This document shows, piece after piece, positions 8,399 through 17,846 of a stretch of DNA of 57,202 nucleotides. Made by a program: the position numbers and the translations under genes. This stretch comes from Flavobacteriales bacterium. Its GTDB lineage: Bacteria; Bacteroidota; Bacteroidia; Flavobacteriales_F; PHOS-HE28. The first letter of the stretch is position 1, and each line of letters opens with the position of its first letter. Where the stretch lies: positions 1-57,202 of the forward strand of contig JAGNSU010000013.1 in the NCBI GenBank assembly GCA_017987895.1, written 5' to 3'. The notes beneath the pieces are model-generated. The model ran no database searches, was not told where the DNA came from, and was given only the letters and a program-made list of their open reading frames with translations.

Positions 8399-9433
8399 AT
8401 GCGGCGTTGGAGGATGATCGCACTGGTGGTTGGCATCCTGCTGATCACGGCCGCCGTGGTGGGTTGGTCGTTTTGGCGGAAGACCTTCGGCCCGGGTCCT
8501 GAGTTCGCGCAGCCTCAACGCGTGCTCCTGATCCCGACCGGTGCGGATCTCGGAACAGTAGTGGACAGTTTGATGGCGGGAGCCATGATCACCGATGAAC
8601 GCGCGTTCCGTCTGCTCGCCGACCGGAAGAGATACACCGATCGCGTTCGCCCCGGTCGGTATGTGGTCCCGAGCGGTATAAGCCTCAATGCCCTGATCAA
8701 CAAGCTCCGTAGTGGCGAGCAGGACCCCGTCCGCGTCACGTTCACCAACATCCGCACACTTCCACAGTTGGCGGGGCGACTTGACAAATACCTGGAGGCT
8801 GACTCCATATCCTTGCTCCGGGCCATACGGGATCCGGCCACCATGGCCCGGCTCGGGTACACCGAAGCCACGATGATCTCCTTGTTCATCCCGAACACCT
8901 ACGAGGTATGGTGGAACGAACGACCTGCCGACCTGCTGGGTCGGATGGCACGGGAACACGCTCGTTTCTGGACCGAGGATCGCAGAAGCAAAGCCGCAGC
9001 GCTCGGTCTCTCGCTGACCGAGGTGAGCACGTTGGCCAGCATCGTTCAAGCAGAAACGGCCAAACGGGACGAAGCCCCGAAGATCGCTGGTGTTTATCTC
9101 AACCGGCTCCGGATCGGCATGCCGCTGCAAGCGGACCCGACCTTGAAGTTCGCCCTCGGTTTGGACAGTGTGAACCGTGTGCTGGATGCGGACAAACGGG
9201 TGGACTCGCCATACAATACCTATACACATTCCGGACTCCCCCCGGGTCCGATCAACATGCCGGAACCCGACTTCCTGGATGCGGTGCTGAACGCAGCGAA
9301 GCATGACCACCTCTATTTCTGCGCGCGGGAAACGTTGGATGGATATAGCAACTTCGCCAAGACCTATGAGCAGCACCTTGTGAACGCGCGCCGCTACCAG
9401 AAAGCGCTGAACGCACGCGGCATTTATCGTTGA
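8399..9433 (+). CDS. mltG: Endolytic murein transglycosylase MltG
   Basis: MltG cleaves nascent glycan strands at the inner membrane and is thought to set peptidoglycan chain length. The 344-residue protein has one N-terminal transmembrane helix (residues 7-24, MIALVVGILLITAAVVGW), a LysM-like region and the YceG domain. The motif TLASIVQAETAK contains the catalytic Glu corresponding to E218 of the E. coli enzyme. It is followed by GVYLNRLRIGMPLQADPT and PYNTYTHSGLPPGPI, both strongly conserved in the family. The ATG at 8399 puts the helix at the N-terminus and lies 5 bases after dapF. Confidence 0.95.
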   Translation: MRRWRMIALVVGILLITAAVVGWSFWRKTFGPGPEFAQPQRVLLIPTGADLGTVVDSLMAGAMITDERAFRLLADRKRYTDRVRPGRYVVPSGISLNALINKLRSGEQDPVRVTFTNIRTLPQLAGRLDKYLEADSISLLRAIRDPATMARLGYTEATMISLFIPNTYEVWWNERPADLLGRMAREHARFWTEDRRSKAAALGLSLTEVSTLASIVQAETAKRDEAPKIAGVYLNRLRIGMPLQADPTLKFALGLDSVNRVLDADKRVDSPYNTYTHSGLPPGPINMPEPDFLDAVLNAAKHDHLYFCARETLDGYSNFAKTYEQHLVNARRYQKALNARGIYR

Positions 9434-9482
9434 GCTGTTGAAACCTCCGCGGTCCGGTTGACGGTCGCCATGGGCGCGCGGC

Positions 9483-9490
9483 TACTTTCG
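9483..9490 (+). promoter_or_regulatory. -7 box for the phosphohexomutase gene (TACTTTCG)
   Basis: TACTTTCG is the TTCG variant of the TAnnTTTG -7 box, 21 bases before the ATG at 9512. Confidence 0.5.
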
Positions 9491-9511
9491 CGCCTCCAAA
9501 GAGCACCTGGA

Positions 9512-10918
9512 ATGACGAAGATCAAATTCGGTACCGATGGCTGGCGGGCCATCATCGCGGACGATTTCACCGTGGACAATGTGGCGCGCGTGAGCGTGGC
9601 CGTGGCGCAATGGGTGAAGCGGAACTTCCCAAACGACCCCAGCATTGTCGTAGGCCATGATTGCCGTTTCGCGGGCGAACTGTTCGCCGAAACATGCACC
9701 AAAGTGTTCGTGGGCCACGGGATCCGCGTACATCTCGCCAAAGGGTTCGTGAGCACGCCGATGGTGTCGCTGGGCGCGTTCCAATTGAAGGCGAGCATGG
9801 GCGTGATCATGACCGCCAGCCACAACCCGCCGGGCTACAACGGCTACAAGTTGAAGGGATCCTATGGTGGCCCACTGATCCCCGAGCATGTGCAGGAGAT
9901 CGAGGACATCATTCCCACTGCGCATGGCCTCGATCTCGCCAGCATCGATCTGAGAACGGCACCAGCCGATGACCTCATCACCATCGTGGACCTTGAGACG
10001 ATGTACGTGAAGCATGTCGAGGCCAACTTCGACCTCCCCATGATCCGCAAGAGCGGATTGAAACTGGGGTACGACGCGATGTACGGGGCTGGTCAGAACG
10101 TGGTCCCGAGGATCCTCCCCGAAGCGGTGCTATTGCACTGTGACCATAACCCTTCGTTCCGTGGCCAGGCGCCGGAACCCATCCACAAGAACCTCATCGA
10201 GTTCAGCGAACTGATCAAGAACAGCGCGATACAGTGCGGATTGGCGACAGATGGCGATGCCGATCGGATCGGCCTGTACAACAGCAAAGGCGAGTTCGTG
10301 GATTCGCATCACATCATCCTGCTGTTGATCCATTACCTGGTGAACTACAAGAAATTCACAGGCAAGGTGGTGGTGGCCGTGAGCACTACGCCCAAGGTGG
10401 AGAAGATGTGCAGGCACTACGGTTTGGAGTACCAGGTCGTCAAGATCGGGTTCAAGTGGATATGCGGGATCATGCTCACCGATGATGTGCTGCTCGGGGG
10501 TGAGGAAAGCGGCGGGATCGCGATCAAGGGCCACATCCCGGAACGCGATGGCATATGGATGGGGTTGACCATCTGGGAGTTCATGGCACGAAGCGGGAAG
10601 ACGCTGGAGGAACTGATCCAGGAGGTGTACGCGATCGTGGGTCCGTTCAGCTATGATCGGAACGACCTCCATATCAGCGAGGCGTTGAAACAGGAGGTGT
10701 TGAAGGCCTGTACCGAGAACAGGTACGACCGCTTCGGGGACTTGGAGGTGCGCCGGTTGGAAACGATCGATGGATGGAAGTACCACTTCGACGACGACCA
10801 GTGGCTCATGATCAGGGCAAGCGGGACCGAACCTGTGCTGCGCACCTACGCGGAAAGCAGCTCGCTCGAAAAGGCTCGCGGCATCCTCGAAGCCTGCCGA
10901 AGGACGATCGGAGCTTAG
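9512..10918 (+). CDS. Phosphoglucomutase/phosphomannomutase family enzyme
   Basis: The product is a cytoplasmic alpha-D-phosphohexomutase that moves phosphate between positions 6 and 1 of a hexose or hexosamine for sugar-nucleotide and cell-wall synthesis. It has 468 residues and all four family signatures: the N-terminal KFGTDGWRAII, the phosphoserine loop TASHNP with Ser103, the metal-binding loop DGDADR, and the phosphate-binding loop RASGTEPVLRTY near the C-terminus. The sugar specificity (glucose, mannose or glucosamine) cannot be decided from sequence alone, so no symbol is given. The ATG at 9512 starts directly at the conserved domain. Its stop codon overlaps by 4 bases with the stop of the convergent FG-GAP gene. 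Confidence 0.9.
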   Translation: MTKIKFGTDGWRAIIADDFTVDNVARVSVAVAQWVKRNFPNDPSIVVGHDCRFAGELFAETCTKVFVGHGIRVHLAKGFVSTPMVSLGAFQLKASMGVIMTASHNPPGYNGYKLKGSYGGPLIPEHVQEIEDIIPTAHGLDLASIDLRTAPADDLITIVDLETMYVKHVEANFDLPMIRKSGLKLGYDAMYGAGQNVVPRILPEAVLLHCDHNPSFRGQAPEPIHKNLIEFSELIKNSAIQCGLATDGDADRIGLYNSKGEFVDSHHIILLLIHYLVNYKKFTGKVVVAVSTTPKVEKMCRHYGLEYQVVKIGFKWICGIMLTDDVLLGGEESGGIAIKGHIPERDGIWMGLTIWEFMARSGKTLEELIQEVYAIVGPFSYDRNDLHISEALKQEVLKACTENRYDRFGDLEVRRLETIDGWKYHFDDDQWLMIRASGTEPVLRTYAESSSLEKARGILEACRRTIGA

Positions 10919-13900
10919 TTCTTCAGAAGAGGGGCCCGGTCCAACACCGCACCAGTTGGGTCCAATAGGGCCACGGTATAGTGGCCTGCGGCCAGATCGG
11001 CAACGTTCATCACCAAGCTGCGTTGGTCGGTGGCCAACCTCACGGTGCGGGCGTTGCGGCCCATTTCGTCCATAATGCGAAGGGAGCCAGCATCGAACGA
11101 CCATCGGACCATAACCGAGGCGTTCGTAGGATTCGGGGAGAGGCTCAGATCCGCGGCCGAACCATTACGGTACAAGGCGATCACAGGACTTTCTTCCGCA
11201 TGGCCATCCGTATCCTGGATCAACAATCGGTAGTAGGCCAGGCCAGGTGGCGCATCCGTGTCGTAGAACTGATAGTCGAGGGTGGAGAGGCTCTCACCTG
11301 CGGCGCTCAATGCACCGATCGCGATGAACTGCTCGCCATCTGTGCTGCGTTGAACGATGAACCGTTCCGAGGCGTGTTCCGAGGCGGTGGTCCATTCCAG
11401 CAGGTTCGCATCGCGTTCTGCCCAACCAATGAAGCGTACGAGTTCCACAGGTAGCACCCCAATGTCGCCGAGCCCGCTGGCGTAACCATAGAACCATCGG
11501 CTGTAGCGCTGGCCATCGAACATCTTGGCCATCTCGTATTCGACACGTACGCGCCATTTGTAACGGATATAGCCTGACGTTTTGTAGATCAGTTCCTTGA
11601 TCTCCACACCTCCGGGGACCAGATCCATCCATGCGGCGCTGATCCCAGTGAACCCCAAACTGTTGGTGATAGGTGCCCCGGTAAAGGCCTGGCCTTCGAA
11701 CACGACCTCCCAATGAAGTTTGCCATCCGTGCGGTGTATGGGGCTGCGCGTGCGGTGGCCAATGCCGAAATAGTCCGGCACGGCGAAATCCATGCAATTG
11801 GTCGCAAGCGGGGAAACGAGGTCGGCCATGTATTGCCGCGAGAGTTGGTCGAGGCCATATCCTCGTCCACCTCGATGCCATTGCCATCGGCCTTCGTTGG
11901 CGAAGGCGGGGGATGCGGATGGAGCCCCCACGATCACGTCGCTGTACCCATCGCCATCAATATCGCCGCCGCCGCTCACCGCGCTGCCCAGTTGCTCCCC
12001 GGCCACGTTGGCATCGATCAGGTCGAACGCGGCCGCACCGATGCCGGTTGGTGATCCGCGGAAGACGTAAAAGGCGCCTTCATCGGTTTGCGCCGCTGGC
12101 GCCTCGTAGCCGGGCGCGCCCACGATCACATCCGCGTAGCCATCGCCATTGATGTCTCCCGCTTCGGCTACGCTCCGACCAAAGAACAGGTCCACCATGT
12201 TGCGTTGCAAGGTGATGTTGGGCGCAGCACCAACGCCGGCGGCGGACCCATGGAAGAGGAACGCGGCCCCCTCGTTCGCTTGCCCCGAGGCCCATTGATC
12301 GGCCCCGACGATCACATCGAAAAAACCGTCCCCGTTCACATCTCCCGCACCGGCCACGCTATACCCGGATCGTGCGTTCGCCACGTTCGGTTCCATACGT
12401 TGGGCGAAAGGCAACACAATGCCCAATAGGGATCCGTGGTAAACGTAGGCCGCACCTTCATTGGCATGGCCGTTGGAATAGCCGATGGCTCCCACCACCA
12501 CGTCGCTGAAACCGTCGCCGTTCACGTCGCCTGCAGTACCCACCGCATGGCCGAACAGGGAAGCGGCGCCTTCGGAGAGCACCATATGCGCAGGTGTGAC
12601 GATACCCGCCACGGATCCCATGTACACGTATGCTTCGTTCGCGTCCGGGGCCCCCACGATCACGTCGGCGTAACCATCGGAATTGATGTCTCCCGCAGCA
12701 CTGACCGATGCACCATAGCGGGAGGCTGCCGGACCCGAGATGGTCAGTGCTGCGACCGCTGAGATCCCTCCCGGCGAACCATGATGGATGTATGCTCTAC
12801 CGGTTCCACCGGCCAGGGGGGCACCGATGATCACGTCCGCATAGCCGTCCCCGTTCACGTCGCCAGCACTGCACACGCTGGCGCCGAAGCGCGCGCCGGC
12901 CACGTTCGCTTCGAGTGTGTTGCTCGGAGCGGCGGCGAGACCCGCTGTGCCGCCCAGCCGGAATTGAACAATGCCTTCACCGGCCTGGCCGTTGCTGGCA
13001 TCGGGAAGTCCGACCAACGCATCGGCATAGCCATCGCCGTTGACATCACCGGCGTTGCCCACGGCTGCGCCCATGCGAGCGGTTATAGCCCCACCGGTGG
13101 TGGTGGTGGTGGAAGCTATCCGCATGGCATAGCTGCCGCCGAGATAGACCGCTGCGGCCCCCCCAAAGCCGTACTTGAAGGCGCCAAGAACGATGTCCGA
13201 GTATCCATCGGCGTTCACGTCACCAGCAGTGGCGACGCATTCACCGAGGAACGCTCCTGGCGTATTGAGCTCGAAGGTCAGGCTGGCGGCGGTAGGTATT
13301 CCCGTCGAGGATCCGAAGTAGAGATTAACGCGCCCCTCCTGACTTTCCGGAGCAGCGTAATAGGGTATCCCGACCAGAAGATCACCATACCCATCGCCGT
13401 TCGCGTCACCGGCCGTGCTCACCCAACGCCCCATCCACGAATTAGCTTGATTGCTTTCAAGCGTGGTGGCCGGTGCCACGGACAACCCACCTCCTGAACC
13501 ATGGTAGACCCGCACCATGCCTTCACCCACCTGGCCGTTCTGGTCGCGATAGGCACCAATGGCCACATCGCTATATCCATCACCGTTCACATCGCCTGCG
13601 CAGGCGGCGCTCCAACCGAAGTTGTTGTCATTGATCCCAACGGTTCCTAGATAGGTCTGTACTGGGGCCGGGTTAAGGCCTGCCCCCAGCACAGCGGCAC
13701 TGCCGTAATAGATGAACGCCGCGCCTTGGTCGTTACCCGGTGCGGTCGTCCATTGCGATGCTCCTATCACGACATCGCTGAACCCATCACCATTGATATC
13801 ACCGGCGCTCGCGACGCTGCGGCCGAAGTGGGACCCTCCTTGGTTACGCTCCAAGCGATGTGTGGCGGCGGCTGTCAGCCCCGCGGCTGAGCCAACATGG

Positions 13901-15114
13901 ATGAACACGGCACCTTCCTGGAACGAAGGGTATCCGGCGAGATAGGCGCTAATGCCCACATCGCTGTAGCCGTCATTGTTGATGTCACCCAAGCAAGCCA
14001 CATTGGCGCCATAGTTGTCGTCCGCATGATTCGTTTGCAGGGTCAAGTCGGGCGTCAAGCCGATACCTGTGGGACCACCGTAATAGATGAACGCCGCACC
14101 TTCTGAAACATGCAGAGCTTCGCTTTCCCAAGCCCGCGCCCCCACCACCAGATCACTGTAGCCATCCCCGTTCACATCACCAGCGGTGCTTGCGGAACAT
14201 CCGAAGAGCGCCCCGGCCTGATCGACCTGCAGCACCACGCTCGGTGCTGCGGCGATGCCGGTATTGCTACCGTAATGAACGTAGGCCGCGCCTTCTGAAT
14301 TCTGGCCAAGTGTGGCGGTCCAAGCGCCGATCACGATATCGCTATAGCCGTCGCCGTTCAGATCGCCAGCGGTCGCCACGGCCACACCGAAATCAGCAGT
14401 GTTCACCGGGGAGAGGATCAGGGGAGATGCCGTGGTGGAGACCGGGTCCACGGTGACCGGATAGACCGCATGCGAGTCATCCACGGTGATCGTCACTTCG
14501 TACGCGTCGCTTACGGATCGCACGTTCATGGAAGCGGGAAGCGGTTTCCCTTCGGCGTCCCAGCAGGCCAGGTCGCGGTAGACGAAGGCGCAAGTACCCG
14601 TCGATGTGCGGAACGCGACCGAACCATCCGCGATCCTCTCGGGCAGCAGGTCGCCCGTGCTGGAAAGGGCGACGATGAGGGGGCCGGCCCCCTCCGGCCG
14701 ACGATGCACAATGAAATTCTGCCGAAGGCCTTCGCTGGAATGCACATACTGCACGTCGAAAGCGTGCCCCCTCCACGTGATCTCGCGAACAGCGGAGCGC
14801 ACCGCCTGGGGCGACCACGGGCTGGAGAAACCTCCGCAGGTCACCGACAAAGGGTCCAAGTGCTGATCCCATGCGAGGTCATTGACCGAACCTGAGATCG
14901 CGAGTCTTCCTTGGGAAAGGGTATGGTGAAGGTCGAGGCCTCGGTTGAAGGTGGTCCACACCGCTTCCGGACCATTCCTATGCAGGTCCATTTCCTGGTC
15001 CGTCACCATCCGACGCACGGCCGAGAGATCGGGTTCCGCGCCCCGGCCGAGCATGCTGAAGAGCATGAGCACCGAGCAGACCAGTGTTCGGTTGGAAGGG
15101 CGGGAACGGTGCAT
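10915..15114 (-). CDS. Secreted FG-GAP (integrin-type beta-propeller) protein with T9SS sorting domain
   Basis: This is a 1,399-residue exported protein. A signal peptide spans about residues 1-25 (RTLVCSVLMLFSMLGRGA). An N-terminal beta-rich region follows (about 26-230). Then come 14 FG-GAP repeats with calcium-binding signatures such as DVNGDGYSDLVVGA and DINGDGFSDVVIGA, spaced about 60 residues apart. After them there is a lectin- or jelly-roll-like region (about 1080-1230), a short region with LPVELVRFIGWAERDANLLEW, typical of Bacteroidota proteins just before the sorting domain, and a T9SS domain (DLSLSPNPTNASVMVRW ... HYTVALLDPTGAVLD). Fourteen repeats would make two seven-bladed propellers, the usual arrangement. 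Adhesion or ligand binding at the surface is inferred. The ATG at 15114 was chosen because the frame upstream crosses the promoter. A perfect TACTTTTG box lies 36 bases upstream. Confidence 0.92.
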   Translation of the reverse strand: MHRSRPSNRTLVCSVLMLFSMLGRGAEPDLSAVRRMVTDQEMDLHRNGPEAVWTTFNRGLDLHHTLSQGRLAISGSVNDLAWDQHLDPLSVTCGGFSSPWSPQAVRSAVREITWRGHAFDVQYVHSSEGLRQNFIVHRRPEGAGPLIVALSSTGDLLPERIADGSVAFRTSTGTCAFVYRDLACWDAEGKPLPASMNVRSVSDAYEVTITVDDSHAVYPVTVDPVSTTASPLILSPVNTADFGVAVATAGDLNGDGYSDIVIGAWTATLGQNSEGAAYVHYGSNTGIAAAPSVVLQVDQAGALFGCSASTAGDVNGDGYSDLVVGARAWESEALHVSEGAAFIYYGGPTGIGLTPDLTLQTNHADDNYGANVACLGDINNDGYSDVGISAYLAGYPSFQEGAVFIHVGSAAGLTAAATHRLERNQGGSHFGRSVASAGDINGDGFSDVVIGASQWTTAPGNDQGAAFIYYGSAAVLGAGLNPAPVQTYLGTVGINDNNFGWSAACAGDVNGDGYSDVAIGAYRDQNGQVGEGMVRVYHGSGGGLSVAPATTLESNQANSWMGRWVSTAGDANGDGYGDLLVGIPYYAAPESQEGRVNLYFGSSTGIPTAASLTFELNTPGAFLGECVATAGDVNADGYSDIVLGAFKYGFGGAAAVYLGGSYAMRIASTTTTTGGAITARMGAAVGNAGDVNGDGYADALVGLPDASNGQAGEGIVQFRLGGTAGLAAAPSNTLEANVAGARFGASVCSAGDVNGDGYADVIIGAPLAGGTGRAYIHHGSPGGISAVAALTISGPAASRYGASVSAAGDINSDGYADVIVGAPDANEAYVYMGSVAGIVTPAHMVLSEGAASLFGHAVGTAGDVNGDGFSDVVVGAIGYSNGHANEGAAYVYHGSLLGIVLPFAQRMEPNVANARSGYSVAGAGDVNGDGFFDVIVGADQWASGQANEGAAFLFHGSAAGVGAAPNITLQRNMVDLFFGRSVAEAGDINGDGYADVIVGAPGYEAPAAQTDEGAFYVFRGSPTGIGAAAFDLIDANVAGEQLGSAVSGGGDIDGDGYSDVIVGAPSASPAFANEGRWQWHRGGRGYGLDQLSRQYMADLVSPLATNCMDFAVPDYFGIGHRTRSPIHRTDGKLHWEVVFEGQAFTGAPITNSLGFTGISAAWMDLVPGGVEIKELIYKTSGYIRYKWRVRVEYEMAKMFDGQRYSRWFYGYASGLGDIGVLPVELVRFIGWAERDANLLEWTTASEHASERFIVQRSTDGEQFIAIGALSAAGESLSTLDYQFYDTDAPPGLAYYRLLIQDTDGHAEESPVIALYRNGSAADLSLSPNPTNASVMVRWSFDAGSLRIMDEMGRNARTVRLATDQRSLVMNVADLAAGHYTVALLDPTGAVLDRAPLLKN

Positions 15115-15149
15115 TGAAGAACTTGGTACCCGTAAGCGGAAACGGGGCG

Positions 15150-15157
15150 CAAAAGTA
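15150..15157 (-). promoter_or_regulatory. -7 box of the FG-GAP gene (TACTTTTG)
   Basis: On the minus strand TACTTTTG is a perfect match to TAnnTTTG, 36 bases upstream of the FG-GAP gene ATG in a divergent promoter region. Confidence 0.6.
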
Positions 15158-15203
15158 CTGGGAATGAGGGCGGTTGGCAATCTTTCCGTCGGCGCTAGCG
15201 GAA

Positions 15204-15211
15204 TACCTTTG
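15204..15211 (+). promoter_or_regulatory. -7 box of the DUF2279 gene (TACCTTTG)
   Basis: TACCTTTG matches TAnnTTTG exactly and ends 12 bases before the ATG at 15224. It lies downstream of the other in-frame ATG at 15164, which argues for the later start. Confidence 0.6.
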
Positions 15212-15223
15212 ACGACGGTGGGG

Positions 15224-16141
15224 ATGAGCACGGTGCCTAGTAGACCGACCTTAAGACGAGGGCTCCCTCGCTTCGTGGCCTTCTGGATGGTCACTGCACT
15301 ATTGGCCCATGGGACGTTGACCGTAGCGCAGCGGCAGGATACCACCTTCCATGCTGGCCGCTTCTGGGCGGTTACCGGAGGCGGTGTGGCCATCATGGGT
15401 GGTAGTTTGATAGGGCTCAATTCAGCGTGGTACGCGGATCACGATCGGCAGGCTTTCCACGGGTTCAATGATGGTGCCGAATGGCTTCAAACGGATAAAG
15501 GGGGGCATGTGTTCAGCAGCTACTGGATCGGGCGTTGGGCGCAGGGTCTCATGTCATTCTCAGGGGTTCCCAAGCGAAAAGGGGCATGGGTGGGTGCGGC
15601 TACGGCCATGGTTTATTTGGGCGGGATCGAAGTCCTCGACGGCTATTCGGCCGGATGGGGCTTCAGTGGGTGGGATATTGCGGCCAATACCCTTGGGGCA
15701 GGGATCTTCCTGGGCCAGGAGGCGGTGTGGGGCCAACAACGGATCAAACTCAAGTACAGTGTCTGGTCCTCGCCCTACGCGGAAAGGCGCCCAGAGCTTC
15801 TGGGCGGTTCCTTCGGTGAACGGGTCCTCAAAGACTACAACGGCCAAACCCTCTGGGCCACGTTCGCTTGGGGTGGCCTGCATCGCGAGCCGGTCCCTTG
15901 GGGCTGGCTGGGGATCAGCGTGGGCCATGGAGCCGATGGAATGATCACGGCCGAGGCCATGCCGGGCGATGGTCGTGCGCGGCAGATCTTCCTTTCTCTG
16001 GACGTCGATCTCGAACGGATCCCCACGCAGAGTAAGGCGCTACGCACTGTATTTTTCCTGCTGAACTGTCTGAAAGTACCCGCACCAGCGATCGAGTTCC
16101 GCAGCACCGGAAGGGTTCTGGCCCACGGGCTTTATTACTGA
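15224..16141 (+). CDS. DUF2279 family membrane/periplasmic protein
   Basis: The 305-residue protein has an N-terminal hydrophobic segment (about 19-34, FVAFWMVTALLAHGTL), probably a signal peptide. The DUF2279 (YfiM-like) signature DKGGHVFSSYWIGRW follows, then alternating hydrophobic stretches (GAWVGAATAMVYLGGIEVLDG, shown here as a landmark around residues 125-145) and FSGWDIAANTLGAGIFLGQE. The family is found in Gram-negative envelopes, often predicted to be associated with the outer membrane, and its biochemical role is not established. The ATG at 15224 is preferred because a perfect -7 promoter box lies just before it. The gene ends convergently, overlapping the Nudix gene by 7 bases. 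Confidence 0.75.
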   Translation: MSTVPSRPTLRRGLPRFVAFWMVTALLAHGTLTVAQRQDTTFHAGRFWAVTGGGVAIMGGSLIGLNSAWYADHDRQAFHGFNDGAEWLQTDKGGHVFSSYWIGRWAQGLMSFSGVPKRKGAWVGAATAMVYLGGIEVLDGYSAGWGFSGWDIAANTLGAGIFLGQEAVWGQQRIKLKYSVWSSPYAERRPELLGGSFGERVLKDYNGQTLWATFAWGGLHREPVPWGWLGISVGHGADGMITAEAMPGDGRARQIFLSLDVDLERIPTQSKALRTVFFLLNCLKVPAPAIEFRSTGRVLAHGLYY

Positions 16142-16701
16142 GGTCGCACCTTGCCATCGAGCAGCCAGAGCTTCAATTTCAGCACGGCGGCGACGGTGAG
16201 ACTGTCGAGGACCTCACCCTGCATCACCATGCGGTACAACTCCTCGAAGGGAAGTTTGCGCAGGACAAGTTCCTCGTTGCTGTCCGGCTCAGGGGTATGG
16301 AATTCCAGCTCCTGCGCGATGTAAAGGACCGCGTGCTCATCGCTCGCCGAGTTGCTCAGGTCCATGCGCAGCAGTTCGGTCCAGTAGTGCGCCACGATGC
16401 CCGCCTCTTCGCGCAATTCGCGTTGTGCGCTTTCCAAGGGAGGTACGTCACGCTTGCCCCCACCTTCGGGGATCTCCCAGCTATAGGCCTGCACCGGATA
16501 GCGGTACTGCCCCACGATCCAGGTGTTGCCCTCCTCATCCAAAGGGATCACGCCGATCGCGAGGTTCTTGAAGTGCACCACACCGTACGTGCCCGGGTTG
16601 CCACCGGGATCGATCACTTCGTGATGGCCCACTTCGATCCAGGGAGAGGCATAGGCCTGGCGCTCGCTCAGGGTGGTCCAAGGGCCGCGTTTGGTGGGCA
16701 T
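16135..16701 (-). CDS. Nudix hydrolase, ADP-ribose pyrophosphatase-like
   Basis: Nudix enzymes hydrolyse nucleoside diphosphates linked to another group. This one most resembles the ADP-sugar pyrophosphatase branch, suggested by the N-terminal beta region VVHFKNLAIGVIPLDEEGNT and the SWEIPEGGG stretch before the Nudix box. The box reads GGGKRDVPPLESAQRELREEAG. The catalytic REL-x-EE-x-G helix is intact, while the first glutamate of the consensus box is not at its usual place, a variation whose effect is not clear. Length is 188 residues, normal for the family. The start at 16701 is supported by a TAGCTTCG box 21 bases upstream. Divergent from the DUF2027/Smr gene. Confidence 0.88.
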   Translation of the reverse strand: MPTKRGPWTTLSERQAYASPWIEVGHHEVIDPGGNPGTYGVVHFKNLAIGVIPLDEEGNTWIVGQYRYPVQAYSWEIPEGGGKRDVPPLESAQRELREEAGIVAHYWTELLRMDLSNSASDEHAVLYIAQELEFHTPEPDSNEELVLRKLPFEELYRMVMQGEVLDSLTVAAVLKLKLWLLDGKVRPQ

Positions 16702-16721
16702 AGGTCGGGTTACTGGGTGCG

Positions 16722-16729
16722 CGAAGCTA
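16722..16729 (-). promoter_or_regulatory. -7 box of the Nudix gene (TAGCTTCG)
   Basis: TAGCTTCG on the minus strand is the TTCG form of the -7 box, 21 bases before the ATG at 16701. Confidence 0.5.
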
Positions 16730-16762
16730 GAAGCCGGGGAGAACCGCCCTTTCGGCCTGCCG

Positions 16763-16770
16763 TAGATTCG
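16763..16770 (+). promoter_or_regulatory. -7 box of the DUF2027/Smr gene (TAGATTCG)
   Basis: TAGATTCG ends only 4 bases before the GTG start at 16775, so the transcript may be leaderless or nearly so. Confidence 0.45.
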
Positions 16771-16774
16771 CACC

Positions 16775-17362
16775 GTGGCAACGGAACGCGCATACCAGCC
16801 CGGCGATCGCGTCGCCTTCCTCGACGAGGCGGGTGGCGGCACCGTGCTACGCGTATTGAGCCACAACCGGGTCGTGGTGAGGACGCATGACGGCTTTGAG
16901 TTGGAGTATGCCTCCAAAGCGCTCGTGCAAAGGGTGATGACCGAGCGCGATCATCTGGTGACCGATCATCAGGCCGGTATGATCGCCGCCAACGATGTGA
17001 TGGAAGAGCGGCGCAAGCGCGAACGATCGGGCGACACGGTGCGTGCGGGCAAAACCCCGAAGCGGCCGGAGGACAATAGCGTGGCGGAAGTGGACCTTCA
17101 CCTGCATGAACTGGTGGAGGACGAGACCCGCCTTAGTCAGGACGAGAAGTTGAATTACCAACTGGCCTACTTCGAACGCGCGTTGGAAGGGGCGATCCGT
17201 GATGGCAAGCGTAAACTGATCGTGATCCACGGGGTGGGGGAAGGGGTGTTGCGTGAAGAGGTTCGCAAGGTTCTCCAGTATTATGAGACGGTACAGTTCC
17301 ACGATGCTGATCCGCGCCGTTATGGTTCAGGTGCCACCGAGGTGCTGATCCATCGTAAGTAG
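16775..17362 (+). CDS. DUF2027 and Smr domain protein
   Basis: The 195-residue protein has an N-terminal SH3-like DUF2027 module (YQPGDRVAFLDEAGGGTVLRV, residues about 7-27), a charged linker (about 65-100) and a C-terminal Smr domain with VDLHLHEL and VIHGVGEGVLREEV. Smr domains, known from MutS2, are endonucleases or nucleic-acid binding modules. The combination with DUF2027 is typical of Bacteroidota, and its substrate is unknown. The start is a GTG at 16775; the next in-frame ATG would remove the DUF2027 module. The -7 box lies 4 bases upstream. RNase P RNA follows on the same strand. Confidence 0.85.
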   Translation: MATERAYQPGDRVAFLDEAGGGTVLRVLSHNRVVVRTHDGFELEYASKALVQRVMTERDHLVTDHQAGMIAANDVMEERRKRERSGDTVRAGKTPKRPEDNSVAEVDLHLHELVEDETRLSQDEKLNYQLAYFERALEGAIRDGKRKLIVIHGVGEGVLREEVRKVLQYYETVQFHDADPRRYGSGATEVLIHRK

Positions 17363-17406
17363 TGAACGGGCGCCCTTCGCGGCGTTCGATCGACGTTCGT
17401 TGATAT

Positions 17407-17838
17407 CCTGTGCATCGCTCCGTCGCCGCGCATTGCAGATGCGAGGAGGAAAGTCCGGGCAGCGAAGGGCACCGTGCTTCCTAACGGGAAGGGGTGCTAC
17501 TGGGAACGGTAGTGCTACGGAAAGTGCCGCAGAAAGGGAAACCGCCGATCGTCGGTGTCGAGGTGAAGGCCCGCCTTCGCCAAGGCTTCGGCGAGGCAAG
17601 GATGAAAAGGTGAGGTAAGAGCTCACCAGTGCCCCGTGCGAGCAGGGCAGCTTGGTAAACCCCACGGGCTGAAAGACCAAATAGGCCGGGAAGTGCTGCC
17701 GCAAGGCAGGGCAGCGGGCGGCTCGTTCGCTCCCGGCGGGTAGGTCGATAGAGGTCCGTCGCAAGGCGGATCCTGGATAGATGACGGAGACCTTCCATTT
17801 CGGTGGGAGGGACAGAACCCGGCTTACAGATGCACAGG
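17407..17838 (+). ncRNA. rnpB: RNase P RNA (catalytic subunit), bacterial class A
   Basis: The conserved core GAGGAAAGTCCGGGC (about 17444-17460), the ACAGAAA-like segment CGCAGAAAGGGAAACCGCC, the GGTGAGGTAAGAGCTCACC hairpin, GACCAAATAGG and the 3' signature AGGGACAGAACCCGGCTTA all appear in the right order. Helix P1 is formed by 17407-17416 (CCTGTGCATC) and 17829-17838 (GATGCACAGG), which fixes the ends to within a few bases. The tip of P12 (17573-17597) is a GCCTTCGCC / GGCGAGGC hairpin that resembles a dispersed palindrome. The RNA cleaves 5' leaders of pre-tRNAs with the RnpA protein. Confidence 0.96.
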
Positions 17839-17846
17839 CCATACAT

